From contig JADJGU010000002.1 in assembly GCA_016707885.1 (NCBI GenBank), positions 356,248 through 420,247 on the forward strand: a DNA stretch of 64,000 nt, read 5' to 3'. The stretch is from Sphingomonadales bacterium (GTDB lineage: Bacteria; Pseudomonadota; Alphaproteobacteria; Sphingomonadales; Sphingomonadaceae). The stretch's first letter is position 1; every line of letters starts with the position of its first letter. A program made the position numbers and the translations under genes. Of this stretch, positions 56,184 to 63,713 are shown piece after piece. The notes under the pieces were generated by a model that had not been told where the DNA came from, did not search any database, and worked only from the letters and a program-made list of their open reading frames with translations.

Positions 56184-56719
56184 CGCTTCGTGAACTGCGA
56201 TATTTTAGACGCGGCTGGACCGAGCGGACGCTGAAACGTCAGATAACGCCCATAATCTAGCGCCCGTTCCATCATTTCGTCAGTAGGGTTAGCCACCAGA
56301 TCAGCAGCGCGCTTGCGGGCAGCTTCGCCCTTTAGCCCTTCCTTGCCAGCTTCCCGAACCGCGAGGCCGTGCAATTCCATTCGCCGCGCCATCGCCTTAA
56401 ACAATTCATCTTCAGCAGTCAGCAACCGCGTTGGAACCCGAAGCACTTCACCCTTGAGGCCGGAGATTGCCTTTTGCGATTGCGCTTCCACCTTGGTTAC
56501 AAAGTCCGAAGGCTCACCAGTTTTGAAGGCCCGCGCAGCTTGTGCCAGCCCTTCCTTTGTGCCTGCCATCAGGCCGACGGCACGAGCGCCGACTTCTCCG
56601 AACAGCACACGGTCAACTTGATTGCGCGCCACCATTGCCCGACCGCCACCGATAGCCGCAGCCGTAAGATGTTCTGGCAACTGGCCTAGCGATGTAAGCG
56701 TATTTGAAACCACGTTCAC
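56165..56719 (-). pseudogene. Middle fragment of the giant phage protein
   Basis: The 184-codon frame continues upstream without a start codon to about 56890, adding L-W-Y-N-S-L-L-S-G-P-Q-T-H-V-V-N before V-V-S-N-T-L. This is a recognisable block of phage large-polyvalent-protein regions. It ends out of frame in S-K-I-S-Q-F-T-K-R-C, where the next fragment resumes V-H-E-A-M-P-I-A-K. The whole piece is helical. Confidence 0.7.
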
Positions 56720-56920
56720 AACGTGCGTTTGAGGCCCCGACAGAAGCGAATTATACCAAAGCTCAATTAGCTTGTCTTTCAGCTTGGGCTTGAGGGCGTC
56801 CCGCGTCAGTGTGTTGAACTGCCCCGGCGACGTCTCGAAAGCATCTAGCAGCGTTTCGGCAGCATCGCGGGCATTTTCAGGACTACCGCCCGCTTGGCGA
56901 TTGCAGCCAGCACCGAGCCG

Positions 56921-57601
56921 TTAACGTCCCTTGCGCTTGCCATCATTCGGAACTGTTGCAACGTGCGCCCAGCCTCCAGTCATGCCCGCAACTTGTTCCT
57001 GGATTGCAGCATGGCGAACCCAAGCGGTTTGAAAGTCCGCAGCCACATCATCGCCGGGATTTTCCATTCCCTTGACCTTGCGCGCCATGTTGACCAATTC
57101 GTTGCCAGACTTGGCGAGAATCTGCCGAGCGGCCAGCGCTTCCTCTGCGTTCAGTGCCTGCCCCTTGCGGCGCGTCAGCAGATTGTCAGCAGTCATGCCT
57201 AGCTCACTTGCCAGCCGTTCTGTTTCGGCTTGTGTCACACGGCCCCGCGTTGCAGCGTCAAAGCCGACGCGGCTTTCAGTTTGTGCCAAAGCGCGGGCGA
57301 TGTCTTGCGGGCTTTCCAGCTTTGTCAGGTTGATGTTGCCAGCAAAGTCAGGCCCACCGTCAGGCCAATCTTCGAACGCTTCAATAGGTGGGCTATTCGC
57401 TTCCAGATCAGCAAGCCCGACCGGCTGGCCTTCATCGGAATAGAGAGGCACAGGCGATTTTTCGACTTGCTCCCGCGTTGAGCGCGCAGCCTCAAAAGCG
57501 TCAATTTCCGCATAGTCATCAGGCAGGAAGGCGCGACGGTTGCCCTTGTAGGTATCATCCACCGCGTCCAGAAATTCCGCCACGGTTGGACGTTCTGGCA
57601 A
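56921..57601 (-). pseudogene. Middle fragment of the giant phage protein
   Basis: A 226-codon frame. With the 30 or so codons upstream in the same frame it reads L-D-E-A-A-E-R-A-W-E-A-G-Y-F-P then P-E-R-P-T-V-A-E-F-L-D-A-V, typical of phage large polyvalent proteins. It loses frame near 56985, where L-E-A-G-R-T-L-Q-Q-F-R-M-M continues in another frame and ends in V-L-A-A-I-A-K before another shift near 56890. Confidence 0.7.
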
Positions 57602-57641
57602 GTCTGGAAAATAGCCCGCTTCCCATGCACGTTCCGCCGCT

Positions 57642-57917
57642 TCATCGAGGACAGGCCGCGTTCATTGATGACGGGCCGAACCGTTGCTCACCCTTGGCAA
57701 AGTCAAAATCCCGGCTGGCATTGGTGACGCCCATGACGGACAATTCCCGCCCTTGGTCTTGAACCCCGCCTTGTGTCCGCAGATAGGTGACCAGATCGAC
57801 AGGCCCACGCTTTGCAGCTACGCCACCCGACGCCGTTTGCAGGCGTTGCGATGTCAGCAGCTTTGTTTCGTCAGGCGCTTTGACAGGCGGATAAAGGCCC
57901 GCATTGGCTTGCACCAC
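57642..57917 (-). pseudogene. Middle fragment of the giant phage protein
   Basis: A 91-codon frame, open upstream to about 57970 (D-F-L-P-I-P-S-N-E-V-G-S-L-D-E-V). It includes L-V-T-Y-L-R-T-Q-G-G-V-Q-D-Q-G-R-E-L and R-D-F-D-F-A-K-G-E-Q-R-F-G-P. Upstream, about 35 codons are in a third frame (M-V-Q-S-E-R-L-R-D-V-I-D). Confidence 0.65.
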
Positions 57918-58019
57918 TTCATCCAGTGAGCCGACTTCATTGGACGGAATAGGCAGGAAGTCCCCCGGCGCGACATTTTTGCGCCCTTGCTTGCATCTGT
58001 GCCTCTGTCAGCGGCTGCG

Positions 58020-58619
58020 TCATGGCCTGAGGCCGCGCCACATCGATAACGTCCCGCAGGCGTTCAGATTGCACCATAGGGCATCTAGCCCCACATTGTT
58101 TGCCGCAACCGATTCGGGCATTATATCGGCTGTATTAGCAGCCAGCGCATCGGCTGGCAGATCATCGGCAATCTGGAAACCAGCAGGCGGCGCAGGGACA
58201 TTGCGGCGCGTTGCACCGTAACCGATACCACCCCCAGCCAGACCGCCCAGCAGTTGCGCGCCCGCTTGAGCAATGGGATTGCCCGGAGCGAATTGATTAG
58301 CAGCTTCACCCGCGACGTTAGCCCCGATATTGCCGCCTAATTCAGTTGCGGCCACCATGCCGGGAGCCTTCACAGCGTCAACCAACGATTCGCGCACCGC
58401 TTGCCGTGCAGGGCTTGCCGCAGTCAACGTAGAGGGAGCGCGTAGGGCAAGACGAGAGCCAGCCGCCACAGTGCCGCCGATAGGCAGCGCAGCTTGACCG
58501 ACACCCCTTACCCCCGCTTGCGTGTAGGTTTCCAGCGTTGACCGAGGCGCAAAGCTTTCATCCAGTTGACCGGCGCCGAGAGCGTGAAAGCCAGAGCGTA
58601 TCGATTCAGAACCAAGCAA
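58020..58619 (-). pseudogene. Gly/Ala-rich fragment of the giant phage protein
   Basis: A 199-codon frame rich in Gly and Ala with weakly hydrophobic stretches (G-A-Q-L-L-G-G-L-A-G-G-G-I-G-Y-G), as in membrane-active phage internal proteins. It contains P-A-P-P-A-G-F-Q-I, the middle copy of the proline-glycine-phenylalanine motif. Frames break on both sides (near 58620 and 58060). Confidence 0.65.
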
Positions 58620-58649
58620 GGCTTGTCACTGGAAAGCCTAATGCCATCA

Positions 58650-59216
58650 TCATAAATCTTGTCCGCCAGAATAATCTAAGCCACCTAGCCCCGCGTTCAC
58701 CAGATCGACCGGAGCGCCGAGCGTGTCCGCAATGCCTTCATTCAGCGCGCCAAGGTGACGCACAACGACGTTCTGACCATCCTTGACCACCGGAGCGCCT
58801 ACCGCGTCCTCTTGCTGCCAAACGCCATTGACGATTGCGCGAGGGTTGCGGCGCATGAATGAAAGCAATTCGGGAGCGTTACCCAATGACCGGCCATGCT
58901 TGGCAGCGAAGGCGTCGAGCTGTTCCGGCGACGTCTTGGGGTTACGCATTAAGCGGACATATTCGCTATATTGCGGCGCAGTCATCGGAACCTTGCCCGA
59001 CACAGGCGCAGCGGCCCCTTGCTTGCGGAAATCGGCCGGCTGTTGATATTGCCCCGCATAGGCCCCGCGTTCAGCACCGATAGCGCCCCTTTGCGCGTCA
59101 ATATAATCCTTTAGGCGCGGCTGATCATTTTCCATGAAGCCGGGAACAGGCACGGCCAGCCCTTGCTCAATTTGCGACCGGCCCGCATCGATGCCGCCAC
59201 GGTTGAGCGTCACCAC
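58650..59216 (-). pseudogene. Fragment of the giant phage protein after the SNase-like domain
   Basis: A 188-codon frame. The beginning (R-P-V-V-T-L-N-R-G-G-I-D-A-G) is the natural continuation of the SNase-like domain. It is followed by a Gln/Gly-rich linker and a helical region (Y-S-E-Y-V-R-L-M-R-N-P-K). The frame ends at a TGA just after L-D-Y-S-G-G-Q-D-L, where the coherent text moves to another frame. Confidence 0.65.
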
Positions 59217-59258
59217 AGGCCGACCATGGACGGAGCGCCAGCCGAAGCCGTTACAGCG

Positions 59259-59531
59259 TCAGGCTTGGCAGAGGAAGCAAAGCATTTCGTGCCTGAGCGC
59301 CGTAGGGACAGACTGCCCGCCGATCAGCGCATTTTGTTCAATCTCGAAAGCATCAGCGCCATAAAGCCGAGCATTAGGCCCGCCTTGCGTTTTTACCGTG
59401 TCACCATCGACAGCACCCGACACCACCAGAGGCGCAGGCGATTCAGACTTGCGCTTGTCATCCCGTTTCTTGCGAGCGGCGGAAAGCGGGTTTATTTCAA
59501 AGCCTGGGGGCAGCGCAGGAGGGCTGTTCAT
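59259..59531 (-). pseudogene. N-terminal fragment of the giant phage protein: SNase-like domain
   Basis: A 90-codon frame from ATG 59531, which overlaps the stop of the preceding gene (ATGA). It begins M-N-S-P-P-A-L-P-P-G-F-E-I. A thermonuclease-like pattern follows: V-D-G-D-T-V-K-T and R-L-Y-G-A-D-A-F-E, equivalent to the D-G-D-T and R-L-x-G-x-D-A-P-E motifs of staphylococcal nuclease relatives; the usual proline is phenylalanine here. The frame breaks near 59280. Confidence 0.65.
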
Positions 59532-60522
59532 TGCACAGGCTTGCCGTTTTTATCGACCCACTGGCCGCGACTGTTGAGCGTGATTGTTTCGCCCGTTGCC
59601 GGATCCGTTGCCGTCAGCTTTGGAGCCTTGCCAGCACGACCAGACGGACGGGCTTGCCGTTATCTGCGTTCGCCGTTCAGCATTGGCAGCACCACGGCGG
59701 CGCGTATCGATACGGCTGGACGCTTCCCGATCAGCGCGGGCATTGTCGGTTTCGTCATCCTGAATGTCAGCGTCAAGCCGGTCGCGACGGTCGAGAGCCG
59801 CAATCTGTTCCTTTGCTGCCATAGTAGATTGCAACAAAGCGCGGATGCCATCAGGCCCCGGATAATTGGCAGGCACAGACTTTGAAATATCGTGCCCTAA
59901 TTGCTGGAACCGAGGCATAACGTCAGACAAAAGCGCCTGATAGCTATCTTCATCAACAGCACCGCCCAGCCGTTCGAGTGCCATATCGTAAACGTCATCC
60001 ATTGCCTTGAGGCGCTCAAGCGCTTGGTTGCGCGCATCGCTGTCAATCTTCATGGCGCGCACAGGGTCAATCGCCACCATTTCGTGAAAGGCTTTATCCC
60101 GTGCGCTCATCTGTGGCGTTTGCGGCTGGACAGGTTGACCAGCTTGGACAGGTTGCGCGGCTGGCATTGTGCCTTGTCCCATACCCGACAGCGCGCCTTG
60201 CCCGCCTTGCATCGGGGACGCATAGGGAGCCAAAGCATTAGGGGCAAAATAATTGCGCGCCGCAGCGTCGAACTTTTGACCACTCTGGAATTTTGATTCC
60301 TGCCTTTGACCATCGCGCACTCGCAATGCCAATTCGGGATCTATAGCCAACAGGGCGTTGACCGGCGCAGTCTCATTAGGGATTAGCGGCCAGTGCAGCA
60401 AGGGCACTTTGGCGTTGCTGGCGTTCACGCATTTTTGTGCCAAGCTCGACACCATTCTGGAAAGACTTTTGCACCCCGTCACTAATCAGTGCCGGATTGT
60501 TTAAACTGTTAAATGGATTCAT
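59528..60522 (-). pseudogene. Phage virion-associated protein gene with two frameshifts
   Basis: The start ATG at 60522 follows GAGGGGGG. The first frame (M-N-P-F-N-S-L-N-N-P-A-L) stops at TAA 60376-60378, just after a CCC run. One base fewer there restores P-N-E-T-A-P-V-N-A-L-L-A-I-D-P and the frame then runs for about 240 codons (A-F-H-E-M-V-A-I-D-P-V-R-A-M). A second shift near 59670 leads to the true end R-G-Q-W-V-D-K-N-G-K-P-V-Q and a TGA overlapping the next ATG. The protein is helical with a Gln/Pro-rich middle, without known domain, and stands where podophage internal proteins are encoded. Confidence 0.65.
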
Positions 60523-60536
60523 TTTGCTAACCCCCC

Positions 60537-60833
60537 TCAATGTATCGCCGGATTGACCGGAACAGATGAAATACCCAAGCCAGCCGCGATAACCGCACTA
60601 AGCGCAGCCCAACCCTCCGGGCTTTCCAACAAGCGCAAATAGCCGTCGGGCAAATGCGTCATAATCCGCCAAACTTCATCGAAATCAGCTTCCAGCACGT
60701 TAGCGACGGTCAGCGCCAAACTGGTCCCGGCGTAAATCATCGCATCCTCATCAGAGACAGCGGGACGCAGCAAAGCGGCCAAAATATCGCCAAGACTTAG
60801 GCTAACGTCAGGATAGGATAGCGAAGCGGTCAA
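60537..60833 (-). CDS. Small helical phage-type protein (98 aa)
   Basis: A 98-residue, mostly hydrophobic and acidic helical protein (L-S-L-G-D-I-L-A-A-L-L-R-P-A-V, E-A-D-F-D-E-V-W-R-I-M-T). It has no signal peptide and no recognised family. It begins four bases after the stop of the ribbon-helix-helix gene and ends 14 bases before the virion-protein start, so it belongs to the same operon. Confidence 0.65.
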   Translation of the reverse strand: MTASLSYPDVSLSLGDILAALLRPAVSDEDAMIYAGTSLALTVANVLEADFDEVWRIMTHLPDGYLRLLESPEGWAALSAVIAAGLGISSVPVNPAIH

Positions 60834-60837
60834 TTCT

Positions 60838-60972
60838 TCAATTCCGGCGCAGAGCCGAGCGCAGCAATTCAGACAGACTCATTCCTTCGGAAATGGCTTT
60901 TGCTTGAGCCTTGGCCAGTATTGCATTGTTCACCCGAAACCGGACAGGAACGTCATGGACTAAACCGCTCAT
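60838..60972 (-). CDS. 44-residue ribbon-helix-helix-type protein
   Basis: The frame from ATG 60972 to TGA 60838-60840 encodes 44 residues. A short strand (V-P-V-R-F-R-V) is followed by two helices (A-I-L-A-K-A-Q-A-K-A-I-S-E-G and S-L-S-E-L-L-R-S-A-L-R-R), which is the Arc/CopG/RelB-antitoxin layout. Such proteins dimerise and bind palindromes. A perfect palindrome lies 15 bases upstream of the start, which supports autoregulation. It may control the operon of phage-type genes below it. No toxin-like gene is adjacent. Confidence 0.65.
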   Translation of the reverse strand: MSGLVHDVPVRFRVNNAILAKAQAKAISEGMSLSELLRSALRRN

Positions 60973-60986
60973 AATCGCCTCATAAA

Positions 60987-61007
60987 TAGGACAGTAATGC
61001 TGTCCTA
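60987..61007. promoter_or_regulatory. Perfect palindromic operator upstream of the ribbon-helix-helix gene
   Basis: TAGGACAG (60987-60994) and CTGTCCTA (61000-61007) are exact complements separated by five bases, centred about 25 bases before the ATG at 60972. This is the size and position expected for an autoregulatory site of a small DNA-binding protein. Confidence 0.6.
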
Positions 61008-61151
61008 CATTTGGGATACATGAATGTCAAGAAAAAAGGACCGAACCGGACCCATCGCGCATGCGTTAAGGATTTCAAAAATTCGGAGCGTCTCTGCATT
61101 GCGTCTGCATTTGCAGACCAGCGCAGCGCGTAGAGTCGATTTGCGCCATTT

Positions 61152-61180
61152 TTGACAGGACAACAGAGCGCGGTTATCAT
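61152..61180 (+). promoter_or_regulatory. Sigma-70 promoter for the gene at 61188, leaderless
   Basis: TTGACA (61152-61157) and TATCAT (61175-61180) are separated by 17 bases. The ATG at 61188 is only seven bases after the -10 element, so transcripts would begin at or near the start codon and lack a ribosome-binding leader. Confidence 0.6.
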
Positions 61181-61187
61181 TCGCACC

Positions 61188-61511
61188 ATGAAGATAGCAG
61201 CAGCCCTTATCCTAACCGCCACCGCCTCAACGTGCAGCCAGCCCAGCCCACAGGTTAACGAGGAATCCCGCACCAGAGCCATCGCGGCAGCAGCCGAGGC
61301 AATGTGCAGGGACGGCGGAAGGGCAAGCGCATTGTCAGACATTGCCGACCTTGCCGCAGCCACACCGAAGGCAGGCATAGGCCAAACCGTTTACGAAGCG
61401 GCCAGCGATATTGAGCAGTCAGGTTGCGCGCAGATCGTGACCGACAATCAGGCGAACTGGCAAAAGCAAGACGCTCTAATGTCAGAGGTAAAGGCAGCGG
61501 CCAAGAAATGA
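61188..61511 (+). CDS. Small secreted protein
   Basis: A 107-residue protein with a signal peptide (M-K-I-A-A-A-L-I-L-T-A-T-A-S-T-C). The cysteine at 16 is not in a perfect lipobox, so lipidation is uncertain. The mature part is helical and acidic with two further cysteines (A-M-C-R-D-G-G-R; S-G-C-A-Q-I), which might form a disulphide. The upstream TTG at 61152 lies within the -35 element and is rejected. Function unknown. Confidence 0.6.
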   Translation: MKIAAALILTATASTCSQPSPQVNEESRTRAIAAAAEAMCRDGGRASALSDIADLAAATPKAGIGQTVYEAASDIEQSGCAQIVTDNQANWQKQDALMSEVKAAAKK

Positions 61512-61544
61512 GGCGGCTATGTTCGGACAACTATGGAGGACTTA

Positions 61545-61763
61545 ATGGCAGGTAAGTTGGCGCTAAAATTCGTAAAGAAGGACCCGCTCCCATTTGGTGC
61601 CGCATATGTTGTTTGCAACGGTGAGGATATTACGCCTGATTGTGCCACGTTTGCCGAGCTAGATTTTCAGTTGCGCGAGTTGGAGGCGAACATAGCTAGC
61701 ATTAGGAAATCCGCTAAAACAAAATTTGATCGCGCCGAAGCGAAGCTGTTGCGAAATGAATAG
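61545..61763 (+). CDS. Small uncharacterised protein (72 aa)
   Basis: The ATG at 61545 has GGAGGA seven bases upstream, better than the ATG at 61533, which is inside that site. The product has a beta-strand-like N-terminal half (L-K-F-V-K-K-D-P-L-P-F-G-A-A-Y-V-V) and a coiled-coil C-terminal half (L-R-E-L-E-A-N-I-A-S-I-R-K). No family is recognised. It probably shares the transcript of the secreted-protein gene 33 bases upstream. Confidence 0.6.
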   Translation: MAGKLALKFVKKDPLPFGAAYVVCNGEDITPDCATFAELDFQLRELEANIASIRKSAKTKFDRAEAKLLRNE

Positions 61764-61871
61764 CCTTCAAATCGCCGCCACAGAGTCCCCCAGAGTCGAT
61801 TTAAGCGCGCAGGCTGTCAGATAGCCAAATTCCCGATTGATTCTGTATCGGCTTTAAAATGGCTTTGCGGA

Positions 61872-62111
61872 CTATCTGCCAGCCATCCGAACGCCCACGC
61901 CACCCGTTGACGCTTCACCAGCACCGATAAACCGAACGCCCTTGTCTTCCAGCACGGCGACGAGCGCCGCCTGATTATTAGGCACAGGCACCGAGCGCCC
62001 AGCCTCAAAATTGCGAACGGTCGAAAGACCAACATTAGCCAGCGAAGCCAAATCGGCTTGTGACATATCGACAAGAGCGCGACCAGCGCGGCAGGTTTCA
62101 GGCGTTAACAT
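61872..62111 (-). CDS. XRE-family (Cro/CI-like) transcriptional regulator
   Basis: A 79-residue protein of a common alphaproteobacterial and prophage regulator family: R-A-L-V-D-M-S-Q-A-D-L-A-S-L-A-N-V-G-L-S-T-V-R is a helix-turn-helix, followed by F-E-A-G-R-S-V-P-V-P-N-N-Q-A-A-L and a short C-terminal tail (V-R-F-I-G-A-G-E). It is transcribed divergently from a small phage-like operon, with facing promoters between them, like a phage lysogeny switch. The ATG lies only seven bases from its probable -10. Confidence 0.82.
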   Translation of the reverse strand: MLTPETCRAGRALVDMSQADLASLANVGLSTVRNFEAGRSVPVPNNQAALVAVLEDKGVRFIGAGEASTGGVGVRMAGR

Positions 62112-62118
62112 GAAGCCC

Positions 62119-62207
62119 GATATACAGGCATAACTATTTTAGTCAACCATAACGATATAGTGTTGACACGATTAACCAACCACCTATAACGAAAAGCGTT
62201 ACACTAT
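62119..62207. promoter_or_regulatory. Divergent promoter/operator region of the XRE switch
   Basis: On the minus strand TTGACT (62141-62146) and TATATC (62119-62124) are 16 bases apart and point to the XRE gene. On the plus strand TTGACA (62163-62168) and TATAAC (62185-62190) are 16 bases apart and point to the gene at 62289. The plus promoter is flanked by the inverted repeat ATAGTGT (62157-62163) and ACACTAT (62201-62207), a plausible repressor site. AACG and CGTT (62188-62200) form an additional small repeat. Confidence 0.6.
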
Positions 62208-62288
62208 GACGGTGCAACAAACAGCCGAGGCGGAAGCTACCAACGACCGCCCCGGCCTATCGAAACCAAACAGAGATTGGAAACGACT

Positions 62289-62792
62289 ATGGCAAACTTA
62301 CAACAAAAAAACCGCTCTGCGCAGCACTTTTATGTAGCGCTCAACAACTGGAAAAGTGCCGCAATGGACGTTGAGGCAGTTTGCCCCGATGACAACGCTG
62401 ACAAATATGAAGCCGAGGTTGACAGGCTGGCAGACATTGAAGGCGAATTGCAGGACGCCGTTTTCAAATATCGCTCACCAGACCTTGCCGCTGCCATCGC
62501 CAAGCTGGAACTAGCGATTTACACGCCCGAAAGCATCAGCGCGGACCATATCCGCAGCGCGATTGCCGATCTGGCCGGAATTGCAGACGTTACAGTCTCC
62601 CCCGCCTTTTGTGCAAATGTCTGGCTTTGCCAGTTTGAGCGGCGCGGTGGCAGCTTCGACTTTGAGCCAGTGACCAAGATAATCACGCTTCATGCAAATT
62701 ATGACAAGCGCGCCGCCCTAGCGATGCTTAACGACTTGTCAGACATTCAGCGCGAAGCATTGCGCGCCAGCATCATCGGCAACACAGCATGA
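62289..62792 (+). CDS. Uncharacterised accessory protein (167 aa)
   Basis: Helical protein with an acidic N-terminal half (V-C-P-D-D-N-A-D-K-Y-E-A-E-V-D-R-L-A-D-I-E-G-E) and a C-terminal segment F-D-F-E-P-V-T-K-I-I-T-L-H-A-N-Y-D. No family is recognised. The ATG at 62289 follows TTGGAAACG. It is the first sizeable gene controlled by the promoter at 62163-62190. Its stop overlaps the next ATG (ATGA at 62789-62792). Confidence 0.65.
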   Translation: MANLQQKNRSAQHFYVALNNWKSAAMDVEAVCPDDNADKYEAEVDRLADIEGELQDAVFKYRSPDLAAAIAKLELAIYTPESISADHIRSAIADLAGIADVTVSPAFCANVWLCQFERRGGSFDFEPVTKIITLHANYDKRAALAMLNDLSDIQREALRASIIGNTA

Positions 62793-63091
62793 GCGCCCGT
62801 CAAAACATCAGGGAGAGCGGCAAGGCTCTCCCCCTTCACCTTATCGCGCAGGCCGTGCCAATGCTCACCCGCTTTGAACTGGCAGCAATCACAGAGCGAT
62901 TGATTGAACGGCTGGACGAACTTGACGGCGACACCGACCTTGAGGACACCCACGACCGCGAAGCGATAGACGAGCGCGAGCCAGACAGCGAAGGCGGCGC
63001 AGGCTTTTGGGATATTGACCAGCGGAATTGCGTGATGGATGCCGCCTTCATGGCCAATCGCGTAAACGTGGATGCCTTCCCGTTGCGCTGA
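62789..63091 (+). CDS. Small acidic accessory protein (100 aa)
   Basis: A 100-residue protein with a helical N-terminus (L-T-R-F-E-L-A-A-I-T-E-R-L-I-E-R-L-D-E-L) and a strongly acidic middle (D-G-D-T-D-L-E-D-T-H-D-R-E-A-I-D-E). It ends W-D-I-D-Q-R-N-C-V-M-D-A-A-F. Overlap with the preceding gene indicates coupled translation. It is followed by a terminator-like hairpin. Function unknown. Confidence 0.65.
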   Translation: MSARQNIRESGKALPLHLIAQAVPMLTRFELAAITERLIERLDELDGDTDLEDTHDREAIDEREPDSEGGAGFWDIDQRNCVMDAAFMANRVNVDAFPLR

Positions 63092-63117
63092 CCACTTATT
63101 ATCGCCCACAATAGGAG

Positions 63118-63151
63118 CCACCTGTCACACATTGGCAGGTGGTTTCCCTTT
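63118..63151 (+). terminator. Hairpin terminator after the two-gene accessory operon
   Basis: CCACCTG (63118-63124) and CAGGTGG (63136-63142) form a perfect 7-base stem with an eleven-base loop, followed by TTTCCCTTT. It lies 26 bases after the stop at 63091. Confidence 0.55.
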
Positions 63152-63165
63152 CAGAAGGAATGTAA

Positions 63166-63393
63166 CTTGAACGCGAACGACCTGCAAATTCGGATGGCGC
63201 GGAAAATGAAACTTGGCCGGGGCTCGATGCAGATAACTCAGCCGATCTCGACACGCTCGTGCAATGCGGGGCTTACACCGCACTTTGCGAAGCTGCGACA
63301 GAAGAACTAAGAAGCGGTCCATATCGAGACGGACCCCGCTGCAAGTCGCTGTTGAACCTATGCCATCGCAAGGAGCCGCAACGCCAAACGTAG
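63166..63393 (+). other. Possible broken small gene
   Basis: A frame open from 63166 to TAG 63391-63393 gives protein-like text (A-D-N-S-A-D-L-D-T-L-V-Q-C-G-A-Y-T-A-L-C; E-E-L-R-S-G-P-Y-R-D-G-P-R) but lacks an ATG, GTG or TTG near its 5' end. A TTG at 63167 with AAGGA upstream starts a different frame that ends at 63310. The two may be parts of one gene separated by a frameshift, as is common in this island. Confidence 0.35.
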
Positions 63394-63713
63394 ACGCTGA
63401 GGTAGCGAGAGCATTGGCGACCTTACCGAAGACTCGCTGACACACCTTCACTACAAATCAACTGCGTTTCGCGCATGTAATCTGCGCAATTTGAGCGCGT
63501 AAGACTCGTGGTTATACCGAACCTAACTTCCCTTCCAAAAGGAAGCCAGCAGCAGCGCGATCCGGTTACCGCGCTGCTGCGCCACAATCTGGCAATCTGT
63601 ATTAGCCGACATTAGCCTTGGCCCCTTCAGAATTGGCTGGGTTTCCTTTTGCGCTTTTCAGACATGACTGAACCCTCCATCCTTGCTAGCCTTTGTGAAT
63701 TGGGGAGTGTTTT
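63394..63713 (+). other. Non-coding stretch with an 11-base perfect hairpin
   Basis: No supported gene. GCAGCAGCGCG (63549-63559) and CGCGCTGCTGC (63570-63580) form an 11-base stem with a ten-base loop; no T-run follows. A small CTTCC/GGAAG hairpin precedes it. Confidence 0.45.

Larger units (their letters stand above)
54738..59531 (-). pseudogene. Giant phage virion-type protein gene, broken by about ten frameshifts
   Basis: Joined across frameshifts, the region encodes one protein of about 1,600 residues. From the N-terminus it has an SNase-like domain (59531-59259), a linker region, a Gly/Ala-rich segment, a phage large-polyvalent-protein-like middle (L-D-E-A-A-E-R-A-W-E-A-G-Y-F-P; L-W-Y-N-S-L-L-S-G-P-Q-T-H-V-V-N), and a C-terminal M15 peptidase-like domain. 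Frames break near 59280, 59225, 58648, 58620, 58060, 57970, 57650, 56985, 56890 and 56190. Between breaks the protein text joins smoothly. The motif P-P-x-G-F occurs at the N-terminus, in the middle and at the C-terminus. Such proteins are internal virion or DNA-ejection proteins in podophage-like elements. Confidence 0.75.

Noticed and set aside
62206..62337. 43-codon frame (M-T-V-Q-Q-T-A-E-A-E) just after the plus promoter of the XRE switch
   Set aside because: Overlaps the next gene out of frame and has no ribosome site. Could be a leaderless leader peptide, but this is not supported enough to annotate.
63125..63451. 108-codon minus-strand frame
   Set aside because: Starts without a ribosome site, runs into the terminator hairpin, and opposes a more protein-like plus-strand frame.
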